From: a virus
Length of the DNA stretch: 23,078 nucleotides
Virus record (IMG/VR): IMGVR_UViG_3300009076_001991
Location: 1-23,078 of that record
Direction: 5' to 3' (one strand)
Under the pieces are notes generated by a model, which ran no database searches, was not told the origin of the DNA, and saw only the letters and a list, made by a program, of their open reading frames with translations. This document shows positions 1 to 8,165 of this stretch, one piece after another. Made by a program: the position numbers and the translations under genes. Numbering within the stretch: the stretch's first letter is position 1; each line of letters starts with the position of its first letter.

Positions 1-1161
1 TTATTCCGGTAGTTCTTCCAGCTTCACTTCGAGTTGTACGCGGTTGGTGTAGCCCTGATTGGTGAGGTCGTGCACCACCTGGGTGAGCAGCCATGGGGCG
101 GCGTCGATGTCGGGTTTGAAGCCCCTGACGGTGGTGGGTTGTTCTGGGTAGAGTTCGGGGCGGCCTTTGGCCAGGGTGATGTCAAACTCGGCCACCCCAC
201 GCTGCAGCTTTTCCCATTCTGCCCGAGCGGCCCGCATGGCGTTGGTCTGGTTGGCGTAAACATGGCGCAGCTCTTTGACGTTCTCGCTGTCGCCGACCAG
301 CAGTTCGTGTTCCTTCTTGTTGACGACCACGCCCGGCGGCAGGGGCCTTTCCGGCTTCGGCTTGGTCTTCTTCTTGCGCTTCACATCTATTTTCTTTTTC
401 TCGGCGGCCTTGTTGTCTTGCCAGTAGGCGATGACACCTGTGTAAGCGTCACGGTCGGCTACCGAGAAGCGGTGCTGATCGCCATCTTGGCGGGTGATGG
501 TGATGGCCGGCAGGGGCTGGCCACTGGCGGTGGTGCCCTGACCTGCCTTGATGAACATCAGGCGGCCAGACTTGACGGTGACGATGGCATCACACTGACC
601 CGCCAGGCGGGTGAGGAAGGCCAGATCGCTTTCGTTGGTCTGGTCAATGTGGTCGATTAGCTGTCCTTTGAGCGAGTCACCCACGCAGGGTGTGAGCTGG
701 TAGGGGGCGGCGATCTGTTCGACGATGCTGCTGACGGTGGTCTGGTGCCAGCTGCGCTCGCGCAGTTTGTTCATGCCGCCGCGCAGGTCTGCCGATTTGC
801 CCCGGATGGTGAGCACATCAGGGGCCCCACCGTGCTCCACTTCGTCAATTTTGAAGGTGCCCTTGTCGACCAGGGCGCTGCCCTGCCAGCCGATGAGGCC
901 GCGCAGGGTCGCCCCACGGCGTGGCATGTCGAGCTGACCGTCGCTGTCATCGAGTGTTATTTCGATGGTGTCGGCGGTGAAGCCCCGGTTGTCGGTGATG
1001 GTCATCGACATCAGGCGCGGGCGAATGGCTGCCGAGATGTCACGGTCATCGACCAATACCTGGTAAGCCGGTACCGGATGACCTTGGCGCATGGCGTCGA
1101 GCGGGTTGGTGATACCTAAGTTCTCTGCCAGGCGACTGCCGAACTGGTCTAAGGCACCCAT
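1..1161 (-). CDS. D: P2 gpD-like late control/tail protein
   Basis: The product is 386 residues, against about 387 for P2 gpD. In P2-like phages gpD forms the hub at the base of the tail, related to the gp27 part of the T4 spike complex, and is the last gene of the F operon. It starts at ATG 1161-1159, sharing one base with the stop codon of U (TGATG), so translation is probably coupled. The stop TAA occupies the first three bases of the window, so the gene is complete. A strongly basic, proline-rich stretch at about residues 250-275 (KKKIDVKRKKKTKPKPERP) looks like a flexible loop between folded halves. Assignment rests on position, length and overall similarity to the gpD family as I remember it. 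Confidence 0.93.
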   Translation of the reverse strand: MGALDQFGSRLAENLGITNPLDAMRQGHPVPAYQVLVDDRDISAAIRPRLMSMTITDNRGFTADTIEITLDDSDGQLDMPRRGATLRGLIGWQGSALVDKGTFKIDEVEHGGAPDVLTIRGKSADLRGGMNKLRERSWHQTTVSSIVEQIAAPYQLTPCVGDSLKGQLIDHIDQTNESDLAFLTRLAGQCDAIVTVKSGRLMFIKAGQGTTASGQPLPAITITRQDGDQHRFSVADRDAYTGVIAYWQDNKAAEKKKIDVKRKKKTKPKPERPLPPGVVVNKKEHELLVGDSENVKELRHVYANQTNAMRAARAEWEKLQRGVAEFDITLAKGRPELYPEQPTTVRGFKPDIDAAPWLLTQVVHDLTNQGYTNRVQLEVKLEELPE

Positions 1162-1652
1162 CAGAACAGCCCCCCTAGTTTGTTGCCGACACTGCCGATC
1201 AGTTTGCCCACATCCAGGCGGCCGAGCAGGTTGCCAGCGGTGCGGCCCAGCAGAGTGTTGCCGAGAGAGCTGTCGTTATCATCGACCCGCTTGAGCTTGA
1301 TGCTGAATTCAATCTTGCGGGCTGCGCCATCGTCGAAAAACTCGGTACGGGTGGTACTGATGCCCTCTATCACGAATGACCCGCGCATGACGCCATCGCC
1401 CTGGATCAGTGGGAAGGCTTCGCCGCTGTCGCCCATCTGGCGCAGCATGTCGAGGGAGACGGGGCCGCCAGTCACCTCGGGCAGCAGCACCCCGCTCAGG
1501 GTGCTGGTTTCATCATCGGGGCCGAGGAATTGGTAAGCTGGACGAGCACCGACCCGGTTATTGCCGGGGTGGCGCCATGCCCATTCGTCTTGTTGGGATT
1601 GTGGGGCGACGGTCGAGCGCATAAACACGAACCAGCCCAGGGTCATCATCAT
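1161..1652 (-). CDS. U: P2 gpU-like tail completion protein
   Basis: The product is 163 residues and belongs to the phage P2 GpU family, a minor tail protein that completes or terminates the tail tube. It lies between tape measure T and gpD, as in P2. Three consecutive ATG codons (1652-1644) begin the frame. The Shine-Dalgarno AAGGAG (1666-1661) overlaps the stop codon of T and sits 8 bases before the first ATG and 11 before the second, so either could be used. The N-terminal MTLGWFVFMRST segment is typical of the family. The C-terminus is glycine- and leucine-rich. Translation is probably coupled to T upstream and D downstream. Confidence 0.92.
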   Translation of the reverse strand: MMMTLGWFVFMRSTVAPQSQQDEWAWRHPGNNRVGARPAYQFLGPDDETSTLSGVLLPEVTGGPVSLDMLRQMGDSGEAFPLIQGDGVMRGSFVIEGISTTRTEFFDDGAARKIEFSIKLKRVDDNDSSLGNTLLGRTAGNLLGRLDVGKLIGSVGNKLGGLF

Positions 1653-1664
1653 GGTGTTTGCTCC

Positions 1665-4124
1665 TTAGTTGCGATCGCCAAGAGTAGCGCGCCCACGTGC
1701 GGCGGCCTGCCGTGCGCGCTTGTCCAGTTCGCGGCTTACTTCCTGAGCCACCTCTGTGGCGGATTGTCCCGGTTGCTGAACTATGTTGATCGGGGCGTTG
1801 ATCTGGGTGTTTGAAGATGCCCCTCTGGCAGCAACTGGCTTTGCAGTCTGCACGATGCGAGGGCCGTAGCTGTACCCGCCAGAGAGTGCCGGCGTGCCGA
1901 AGCTCCCATTCAGGTAACCCGGTGTTGATGGTGTCGGCGCAGGCATCTGGAAGCTCGGCAGCTTCTTGGCTTCTAAAATCCCAAGGGATTCGAGTAGCCA
2001 TTCGATCCCTTTCAGGAAGGCCTTGAGCGGGGTCAGTGCCAGATTGAAGGCTTCGCCCAGGATACGGCCGACGAACTGGCCAGCGCTGCCGAATCCTTCC
2101 AGTGTCTCCTTGGAAAATTTGAGTGGTTCGAGCAGGTCACCAAACCAACCCGATAGCGCTTTAACTCCGGTACCGATGCCATCAATCAGTGGGGCGAACG
2201 GCTTGAACGCCTCAAAAACGGGAGCAAGCCCAGTCATGATGCCTTGCCATAGCCCGCTGAAAAATGCGCTGATGGGCTGCCAGAACTTGATGATGGCAAT
2301 GCCCAGAGCGCCAAGGGCAGCCAATGGGGCAAGGAGTGCCCCTATCGCACCCAGCATGCCGCCAAAGGTGACCCCCAGCACCCCGAAGATGAGCTTCATG
2401 ATGGCCAGTGGCCCAAGCAGGCCTGCGATGGTCAACGACAACCCGCCCAGTGCAATGGCGATGATGGATGTCACTGCCGCAATCCTGACCAGGGTGTTGG
2501 CCAGCTCTGGGTTTTCTTCCACCCAGTGGCGGATGCTGACAACGATCTCTTTGGTGTATTTGATGATGTCCATCAGGGAGCCGCGCAGCAACTCGCCAAG
2601 ACCCGCCTTTACGTTCTTTATCCCGGCCTGCAGGATCAGCCATTGGGATGAGAGCGAGTCTTTGTCTATGTCGGACTCACGTTGCATTGACCCCCTAGAC
2701 TTCTCGGCATTCACCAGTTTCAACTGGCGATAGAGTTCATCCAGGTTGTTGGAGAGCTTGGCCGCATCTTTGCCGTATTCCTTGCCGAATATCTGGGTGG
2801 TGACCCTGAGCTGGTCTTCGGCTTTGAGCTTTTTGATTTTCTCCAGCACCTTGATGATGGTGCCCATGGCATCGGTGGTCATAGCTTTCTCGACGTCAGC
2901 CGATTTCAGACCGATCGCCTTGATGCCTGTCTGGAAGCGCTTGCTCTGCATCGTTGCCACGCCCAGCTCTCGCACCATGGCGTTGGTGGCACTGGCGGCG
3001 ATCTCCGGCGCAGCCCCCAGGCTGAGGAACGTCGAGCCGATAGCGGCAGCCTTCCGGTAATCGAGCTTGTCGGCAACGCCCCCCAGACGTTGCAGCACGT
3101 CGATGATGTCTGCCCCCTTGGATTGGGCGTTGTCGTCGAGGTAGTTGATGGCATCGCCGAGCTGTTCGATGTTGCTGATGGGGATCTTGTAGAGGTTGGC
3201 AATCTTGCCCATGTCTTCGGCCAGCTGACCGGCCGGCAGTTCAAAGGCGGTGGCCGCCTTGGCGGCAGTTCTGGCGAAGTTGAGCAGGTTGTCTTTGCCC
3301 TGCACCCCCATGCGGGCGGCCCCTTCGACCAGGGCTGCGATGTCGATTGCGCCATTGAGTTGGGGGATCTCTTCTGAAATGGCCTTTATCTCTTTGGCCA
3401 TGTCGTAGTAAACGGAGGTCAGCTCGCCGGAATCGGTTCTGGCGCCATCGACCTGTTTGGCCACGCCCTTCATGGCATCTTCAAAGCCGGAATACTCTTT
3501 GATAGCGCTGTAAACAGGCATGCCGATGGCGGTACCGGCTGCGATAGCGGTGGCGCCGTGGCCCGCTATTTGGCCGCGCAGTTCTTGGGTCTGGCGGTAG
3601 TTGGCTTTGACCTGGTTGAGGCGTTTTTGCTGGTCAGCCAGTTGGCCCAGCTTGGCGCGCTGCTGGTCGAGCTGGCCGTTGGCGGCAGCCAGATCAGTTC
3701 TAAGTTGGCGCTGGTGCCCGCTGAGTTGCTTGGTGTTTATGCCAGCTTCCGTCAGGCCTTGTTTCATGCGCCCATAGCGTGAAACCATTTCACGCTCTTT
3801 TTGTTCAAGAGCGCCGGCCGCCTGCTTGGCTTTTTCCATGGCACGGGTCATGGCTTTGGTCGGTTGTTCGACTGATGCCATGCCAAGGGATAGTTGCACA
3901 ACTTCACGTTGGGCTTTTACAAGCTCTGCCCTGGTGGCGCCAATCTGGCGGCCCAGGGTGCGATAACCATCAATCTGGCCGCTCTGGGTTTCCAGCTCTT
4001 TGATGCGCTTCTTGGTGGCGAGCAGGTCTTGAGCTGTCATGCGGCTCTGGCCGCTGGCTGCTTTGAGGGGGGCGGTGATCTTGTTAACCCCCTCTAGCAG
4101 GATTTGAAGTTTGAGTGGGTTCAT
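1665..4124 (-). CDS. T: Tail tape measure protein (P2 gpT-like)
   Basis: The product is 819 residues, against 815 for P2 gpT. The tape measure sets tail length and is probably released at DNA injection. The first ~160 residues are charged and rich in Q, K and E, consistent with coiled coil. A central domain has the look of the phage tail tape measure core (around residues 200-450). A long hydrophobic block at about residues 540-610 contains several potential membrane helices, as expected for a protein that may help DNA cross the inner membrane. The ATG at 4124 overlaps the stop of E' by four bases (ATGA). The stop TAA is embedded in the Shine-Dalgarno of U. Confidence 0.95.
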   Translation of the reverse strand: MNPLKLQILLEGVNKITAPLKAASGQSRMTAQDLLATKKRIKELETQSGQIDGYRTLGRQIGATRAELVKAQREVVQLSLGMASVEQPTKAMTRAMEKAKQAAGALEQKEREMVSRYGRMKQGLTEAGINTKQLSGHQRQLRTDLAAANGQLDQQRAKLGQLADQQKRLNQVKANYRQTQELRGQIAGHGATAIAAGTAIGMPVYSAIKEYSGFEDAMKGVAKQVDGARTDSGELTSVYYDMAKEIKAISEEIPQLNGAIDIAALVEGAARMGVQGKDNLLNFARTAAKAATAFELPAGQLAEDMGKIANLYKIPISNIEQLGDAINYLDDNAQSKGADIIDVLQRLGGVADKLDYRKAAAIGSTFLSLGAAPEIAASATNAMVRELGVATMQSKRFQTGIKAIGLKSADVEKAMTTDAMGTIIKVLEKIKKLKAEDQLRVTTQIFGKEYGKDAAKLSNNLDELYRQLKLVNAEKSRGSMQRESDIDKDSLSSQWLILQAGIKNVKAGLGELLRGSLMDIIKYTKEIVVSIRHWVEENPELANTLVRIAAVTSIIAIALGGLSLTIAGLLGPLAIMKLIFGVLGVTFGGMLGAIGALLAPLAALGALGIAIIKFWQPISAFFSGLWQGIMTGLAPVFEAFKPFAPLIDGIGTGVKALSGWFGDLLEPLKFSKETLEGFGSAGQFVGRILGEAFNLALTPLKAFLKGIEWLLESLGILEAKKLPSFQMPAPTPSTPGYLNGSFGTPALSGGYSYGPRIVQTAKPVAARGASSNTQINAPINIVQQPGQSATEVAQEVSRELDKRARQAAARGRATLGDRN

Positions 4125-4252
4125 TGTTCTTCTGCCCCGTTGATGCGGTTGTGAGTCTCAACGAGGCGTTGGTGCCAGCCCATCAGCTCGCTGATTTCCA
4201 TGGCCGCCATCTCGGATGGCGGCCAGTGGGCGATGATGGCAATTTCTGCCAT
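4121..4252 (-). CDS. E': gpE' (GpE family), expressed as -1 frameshift extension of gpE
   Basis: Read alone from an internal ATG at 4252 this frame gives a 43-residue GpE-family peptide with the typical AEIAIIAHWPPSEM core. In P2 it is not made separately but as a C-terminal extension of gpE by a -1 ribosomal frameshift. Here the -1 frame is open from the slippery heptamer at 4300-4294 to the stop at 4121. Slippage would add 57 residues to the first 84 of gpE and give a 141-residue gpE+E' protein, against 142 in P2. gpE and gpE+E' are thought to act as tape-measure assembly chaperones, like lambda gpG and gpGT. The stop overlaps the T start codon (ATGA). Confidence 0.9.
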   Translation of the reverse strand: MAEIAIIAHWPPSEMAAMEISELMGWHQRLVETHNRINGAEEQ

Positions 4253-4260
4253 CAGGTCGT

Positions 4261-4545
4261 CTACGCAGCCAGGTAACCCATTTTCTTCGTCATCAAAAAA
4301 CCGGTCACCTTGCTACCCAGCTGCAGCAGGTCAGCCGGGTCCAGGTTGCAAACCTCTGCTTCAGTCAGGCTTGGGGTGGTGATGCGGGGCAGCAGTTTGG
4401 TGAGGGCGTTGACGTCCATCTGTAGGACGTCGGCTAGGTTGAGGCCGCGCAGTTCACCAGATTGGGGCTTGCGCAACTGCAAGTCGGTGATGGTGGTGTC
4501 GCCGCGCTGAATCGGGGTGTCGAGAGTTACGGGCTTGTTTTCCAT
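4261..4545 (-). CDS. E: P2 gpE-like tail assembly protein
   Basis: The product is 94 residues (91 in P2) and belongs to the phage tail assembly chaperone family that includes P2 gpE (residues such as LRKPQSGELRGLNL and LPRIT near the middle are typical). It lies between tail tube FII and tape measure T. It starts at ATG 4545 with AGGAA about nine bases upstream. The slippery site lies over codons 82-84, close to the C-terminus, so unshifted ribosomes add only ten more residues. A stem-loop lies in the 66-base gap that separates it from FII. Confidence 0.92.
   Translation of the reverse strand: MENKPVTLDTPIQRGDTTITDLQLRKPQSGELRGLNLADVLQMDVNALTKLLPRITTPSLTEAEVCNLDPADLLQLGSKVTGFLMTKKMGYLAA
4294..4300 (-). 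promoter_or_regulatory. T6G slippery heptamer for programmed -1 frameshift (E to E')
   Basis: On the minus strand the sequence reads TTTTTTG in the phase G-GTT-TTT-TG / GGT-TTT-TTG. This is the same T6G slip site known from P2 gene E. Zero-frame reading continues ATG ACG AAG and stops at 4261. Slipping back one base re-reads the G and gives GAT GAC GAA GAA, which stays open through E'. The product length after slippage (141 residues) matches P2. Confidence 0.88.
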
Positions 4546-4574
4546 GGTGTTTGTTCCTGATGTTGATGTGGTGA

Positions 4575-4593
4575 GGGCGGCTGTTGGCCGCCC
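4575..4593 (-). other. Intercistronic stem-loop between FII and E
   Basis: GGGCGGC (4575-4581) and GCCGCCC (4587-4593) form a perfect 7-bp G+C stem with a five-base loop. No T-run follows on the minus strand, so it does not look like a full terminator. It could slow polymerase, protect the abundant tube mRNA from 3' decay, or lower E expression relative to FII. Confidence 0.5.
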
Positions 4594-4611
4594 GTTGGGT
4601 TGTTGGGTGGG

Positions 4612-5130
4612 TTAGAGGCCGATGGCTTTGCGGTGTTCGGCCATGCGGTCGACGCCATCGGGGCCGATCTCGATCATGTTGAGCAGGTCGATTTCGTGGA
4701 TGACGGCTCCGTTAATGGTCACCTTGTAGTAGGTGTTGACCATGCTGACCTTGGCCTGGCTGTTGTCGCCAACCTTGGCAGTGCCCCAGTCGATCTCTTT
4801 GAAGCGGCCTCGGGTGAACACTTCGATGGCCTCCACGCCGACGACGTCATCCCGCTGGATGGAGCCGGCAAAGCGAAGAGAGATCCCGTCGATCTTGCCG
4901 TTGCCCATCTTGCCAAGGATGTCTGCGCTGTAGCCGCCCATGGTGAAAGAGGTATCGAGGGCGCTGTCATCCAGCCCCATGTCGATGTTGACTGCGCCGC
5001 CCATGCCGCCGCCGCGATAAGCCTCTAACTTGCGGGAGAGCTTGGCAAAGGTGAAGTCTTCCGCTTCACCAATCCAGTTGGTGCCGTCGGTGAACACGTT
5101 CAGCTGTTTTACTTTTCTTGGCAGTGCCAT
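4612..5130 (-). CDS. FII: Major tail tube protein (P2 gpFII-like)
   Basis: The product is 172 residues, exactly the P2 gpFII length. It polymerises into the inner tube of the contractile tail. The N-terminal MALPRKVKQLNVFTDG and the central VEVFTRGRFKEIDWG-like region (here IEVFTRGRFKEIDWG) are characteristic of the family. It starts at ATG 5130 with GGAG nine bases downstream of the FI stop, so sheath and tube are made from one message with tight spacing. Confidence 0.95.
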   Translation of the reverse strand: MALPRKVKQLNVFTDGTNWIGEAEDFTFAKLSRKLEAYRGGGMGGAVNIDMGLDDSALDTSFTMGGYSADILGKMGNGKIDGISLRFAGSIQRDDVVGVEAIEVFTRGRFKEIDWGTAKVGDNSQAKVSMVNTYYKVTINGAVIHEIDLLNMIEIGPDGVDRMAEHRKAIGL

Positions 5131-5139
5131 GGTGGCTCC

Positions 5140-6318
5140 TTATGCTGCAGCCGCGACGCGGGCGCTGAAGTCGATGAGGTAGGAGTCGGTGATGCGCTGC
5201 TGGAAGCCGAGGTCTTCAAGCGGCGGTACCGGTGTGTAGTTGTAATCGATGCGCAGCTTGCCAGCCTTGAGGGTGTCTTTGTCGTTGAGCTCCTCGTTGT
5301 ACCAGCAGTCAAAACCGAGCAGGTACCCGCCGGTCACCAGTTCGCGGCCCTTTGCCTTGATGCCCTCGATGATGTCTTTCACCAGGGTGGGGGTCATGGG
5401 CTTATCGACGGCCCACATGTGTGCGTCGGCGATGGTGTCGGCCAGCACCTGGGCGGTGCGGGTGTAGTTCTCGAAGCAGAACAGGGGATCGTCAGAGCAG
5501 GTACGGTTGCCCCAGTAGCGGAACCCGTTGGTCTGGATCAGGGCGGTGACCTCGTTGGCGTTGAGCAGGCCGACCTCGGTGTCAGGGTCTTGCAGATCCC
5601 AGAACAGGGATTTGGTCATGCCATCGACCCCGGTCACACCGACGTTCGACAGGGTCTTGTGCCAGCCGATCTCTTTGTCGATAAGGGCCCGCATAGCGGC
5701 GGCCTTGAGGCAGGCATCGAGCTTGACGCTGGCATTCGCTGCTACGTCCCACGCCGTCCAGTCACCATGGATCGGCATCAGCTCGCGGCTTGCGAAGTTT
5801 TCACGATAGGCCAGCGCAGCCTCGACGGTTTCGGCGATGGTCGGCACGTAGGCAAAGGCGCGCAGTTTCTTGGCCATGCCAGCAAGGGCGGTGGCCACCG
5901 GCAGGGTGCAGTTGTCCGGCACGCAGATAATGCGCGGTTTGACGGTGGTGACCGGGGCGGCCCGTTCCAACGCTTTGAGGCCGGTGTAGCTGCCATCGGG
6001 CTTGATGGTGCCGATGATGTTGCTGGTCAGTTCGGCTGCATCAGCGCCGTCAGCTACGCGCACGGCGATGACGATGGTGTTGACGGTGTCATAGATGGTT
6101 TGCAGCGACTTTTTGAGGTTGCCGTTGCTGCCTGCTTTGGCGATGGCTGCTGGCAGGTTGGCAATCAGTACGGGTTTGTCGAGAGGGAAGTAGGCAGCAT
6201 CAGCATCGGCGCTGGTGCAGACCATGCCGATCACCGCCGTGGCGACGGTGCGGATGGTGCGGGTGCCCTCGTTGATTTCCACGACGCGCACGCCGTGGTG
6301 AAATTGGTCCAGTGCCAT
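5140..6318 (-). CDS. FI: Contractile tail sheath protein (P2 gpFI-like)
   Basis: From ATG 6318 the product is 392 residues, against 396 in P2. I chose this start over longer in-frame extensions because the conserved family N-terminus (FHHGVRVVEINEGTRTI) begins right after it and a strong AGGAG lies six bases upstream. The frame upstream runs into the late promoter region and is not protein-like. The sheath subunit assembles around the FII tube and contracts on infection. Residues such as PLDKPVLIANL and the C-terminal PLEDLGFQQRITDSYL match the family. It is the first gene of the F operon. Confidence 0.95.
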   Translation of the reverse strand: MALDQFHHGVRVVEINEGTRTIRTVATAVIGMVCTSADADAAYFPLDKPVLIANLPAAIAKAGSNGNLKKSLQTIYDTVNTIVIAVRVADGADAAELTSNIIGTIKPDGSYTGLKALERAAPVTTVKPRIICVPDNCTLPVATALAGMAKKLRAFAYVPTIAETVEAALAYRENFASRELMPIHGDWTAWDVAANASVKLDACLKAAAMRALIDKEIGWHKTLSNVGVTGVDGMTKSLFWDLQDPDTEVGLLNANEVTALIQTNGFRYWGNRTCSDDPLFCFENYTRTAQVLADTIADAHMWAVDKPMTPTLVKDIIEGIKAKGRELVTGGYLLGFDCWYNEELNDKDTLKAGKLRIDYNYTPVPPLEDLGFQQRITDSYLIDFSARVAAAA

Positions 6319-6406
6319 AGGTTCTCCTGTTGTCCGGACGGAGCTTGGTGCATGTGATGCGAGCAGGGTCAGGATGCAGGGGCAGGGGATGACAGGCGAG
6401 CGACTG

Positions 6407-6433
6407 CCATTGTGTAATGGCGTTACACAATGG
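6407..6433. promoter_or_regulatory. Late-activator (Ogr/Delta-type) palindrome upstream of FI
   Basis: CCATTGTGTAA (6407-6417) and TTACACAATGG (6423-6433) form a perfect 11-bp inverted repeat. The element fits CCAnTGT-N13-ACAnTGG, shared with two other intergenic palindromes in this window. In P2 the zinc-finger activator Ogr binds a TGT...ACA dyad centred near -55. The centre here (6420) would place a start site near 6365 and a leader of about 47 bases carrying the strong FI Shine-Dalgarno. Function is inferred from position and repetition. Confidence 0.72.
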
Positions 6434-6464
6434 CGAAGCGGTGACAAGGGATTGATGAGCGGCA

Positions 6465-6496
6465 GTAACGAAACACCCCGCACTGGGCGGGGTGTT
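6465..6496 (-). terminator. Terminator of the V-G operon
   Basis: A 10-bp perfect stem, AACACCCCGC / GCGGGGTGTT (6472-6481 and 6487-6496) with a five-base loop, begins two bases after the stop codon of the fibre assembly gene. On the minus strand it is followed by TTTCGTT, a short and imperfect U-tract. Its position between operon end and the next late promoter supports a terminator. Confidence 0.62.
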
Positions 6497-6498
6497 GG

Positions 6499-7110
6499 TC
6501 AGGCTGTGGCCGGCGATATTGGCCAAGTAATCGGATGCGCTGACACATCAATTCTGGTTAGCATCACCCGGTAGCGTTTCCAGTCGAGCAAACTGGCTTC
6601 TTCCTCTGGTGTAGCCATGGCGAGATCGACGGCATCTTGTAGGGTGGCGATCATGCCGGATGCCACTGCCAGCTGAGCTGTTTTATGCTGCTGTGCCTGC
6701 GCTGTCATCGACTGCTGCTCGGCCGCTGCGTTTTTTACCCAGGTGCCGGTCTGGTCGTCCCAGATATCAAACGGTGACTGCGGTTCCTGCAGAGTCAGAT
6801 TATCTGGGATGACGCCAATCTCTGTTATGACTGACGGCACTCTGCTTAACTTTTGGTATGCCGTGATACCTCGGTGATCTTCTCGATGGCACCACCCTTC
6901 GGCAATGCGAACAATCACTTTTCCATGCTCTTCAGCAGGAGGGGGATCTAGATACGCACCAGCTGGCAGACCTGTACCGGCAGATACCCATACATCACAT
7001 AAGCCAGAATATTCACCTGCTATGTTGTTAATGCAGTGGGCTGAGGCCCAACCATCGTTGGCAGCCCAACCGTTATCATCCCAAGTAACTCGGGGGTCGT
7101 TCTGGTTCAT
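6499..7110 (-). CDS. G: Tail fibre assembly chaperone (gpG-like)
   Basis: The product is 203 residues. The C-terminal region (about 165-200, with ATPEEEASLLDWKRYRVML and ITWP) is the conserved caudoviral tail fibre assembly domain. These chaperones help the distal fibre trimerise or attach. The ATG at 7110 shares one base with the H stop codon (TAATG), so it is coupled to the fibre gene, as is usual because fibre and chaperone travel together. P2 gpG is 175 residues, and the N-terminal half here is unlike it. Base composition over 6780-7150 is less G+C-rich than the flanking genes, a sign of module exchange. Confidence 0.88.
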   Translation of the reverse strand: MNQNDPRVTWDDNGWAANDGWASAHCINNIAGEYSGLCDVWVSAGTGLPAGAYLDPPPAEEHGKVIVRIAEGWCHREDHRGITAYQKLSRVPSVITEIGVIPDNLTLQEPQSPFDIWDDQTGTWVKNAAAEQQSMTAQAQQHKTAQLAVASGMIATLQDAVDLAMATPEEEASLLDWKRYRVMLTRIDVSAHPITWPISPATA

Positions 7111-8165
7111 TACGCAGCCCTTACTATGTAATTGAATGCAATATTTCTCGGTCTGGTTTCACTGCCCCCAGACGTTCCTGTTGCTAATGCACTCCCACCT
7201 AAGTCTGACCCGCTATAACCTGGTCCTCTTGACTCAGGCCCTGGTGGCGAGCTGTTAGAACCGACGGCAGAAAATGATCGGTGCAACCAAGAGTGATTAT
7301 GTGATTGGATGTCTGCACTTTGTCCTGAAAGTAATGTTCTACCAGGGTCTATCCCTCGCCCATTATCCCAACCCCTTTGAAATTCACCGCGCATATCGAA
7401 TGGGACTACACCTGCCGGCCAGAGAGTAGCTAGTTTTGGGTACGCAATTTTATCGAAGGCTTGTCCCTGAGCGAGCAAGAACCGAGAGTTTGGCGGGGTG
7501 GGGCTCACCCATGGGATTGGATATCCCACAGGGGCGACAATGTCTAACAACGCCTCCATCGCCGCCTTCATTTCCTTTGGGGCTACGGCAACCGAATCCA
7601 GCAACCCCGCCACGGCTTCACTTTGTGTTGCCAGCCTGAGTAGCCCTTTCTCCGTCTGGTTTCCTGCTGGATGGTCGCGGCTTTCCCGATGCGACTTCAT
7701 CACATCATCGACAAATTTACGGGTGGCAAGCACCACGGACGGGTCAATCTTGAGCTCGACCGCGCTGGTGTCGCTGACGACCAGCACCAGACGGATGACC
7801 TGGGTGCGGCCTGCGCCACTGCTGAGCAACGGCTTGTAGGTATCCGGGCAGTTGGCGACGGCAATCAGGGTGCCGTCTTCGGAGAAGATACCAACCTCAC
7901 GGATCCACCAGTCGCCGACGTCTTCCGGGATGATTTGCTCGGCCACCAGTTGTGCCTGGTTCAAGGGATCTTGAAACAGGGTGTTGAGCGGGGCGCGGCG
8001 TTTCTCCCTGACCAGTGCAGTTTGGGCTGCGTTGGGTGTGACCGGTTGGCCATTGCCATCACCGACGGCCATGTGGGTGATTTTCAACGGGATGCCCAGG
8101 GCGATGGCGTTGGCAATTTTGGCCTGCCCGGCATCGGTGGGGATGGCGAAATAGATGGCGCTCAT
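7110..8165 (-). CDS. H: Tail fibre protein (P2 gpH-like N-terminus, collar-type C-terminus)
   Basis: The product is 351 residues, much shorter than P2 gpH (about 670). Residues 1-150 are the conserved P2 gpH baseplate-attachment domain (MSAIYFAIPTDAGQAKI, VGDWWIREVGIF). Residues about 165-190 contain a fibre repeat (TEKGLLRLATQSEA). Residues 210-351 resemble collar/short-fibre tips (PVGYPIPW, FDMRGEFQRGWDNG, ETRPRNIAFNYIVRA) with a histidine-rich SHNHSW segment at 288-293 that could bind metal in the trimer. The tip should decide host range. It starts at ATG 8165, overlapping the I stop by one base (TAATG). Confidence 0.92.
   Translation of the reverse strand: MSAIYFAIPTDAGQAKIANAIALGIPLKITHMAVGDGNGQPVTPNAAQTALVREKRRAPLNTLFQDPLNQAQLVAEQIIPEDVGDWWIREVGIFSEDGTLIAVANCPDTYKPLLSSGAGRTQVIRLVLVVSDTSAVELKIDPSVVLATRKFVDDVMKSHRESRDHPAGNQTEKGLLRLATQSEAVAGLLDSVAVAPKEMKAAMEALLDIVAPVGYPIPWVSPTPPNSRFLLAQGQAFDKIAYPKLATLWPAGVVPFDMRGEFQRGWDNGRGIDPGRTLLSGQSADIQSHNHSWLHRSFSAVGSNSSPPGPESRGPGYSGSDLGGSALATGTSGGSETRPRNIAFNYIVRAA

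Noticed and set aside
34-660. 208-residue plus-strand open frame
   Set aside because: It lies antisense to gpD in the G+C-rich late operon; long open antisense frames are expected there, and it shows no family features or ribosome site.
5419-6357. 312-residue plus-strand open frame
   Set aside because: It is the antisense of sheath gene FI, whose identity is certain; the frame is glycine/valine/aspartate-rich, as mirror frames usually are, and has no recognisable domain.
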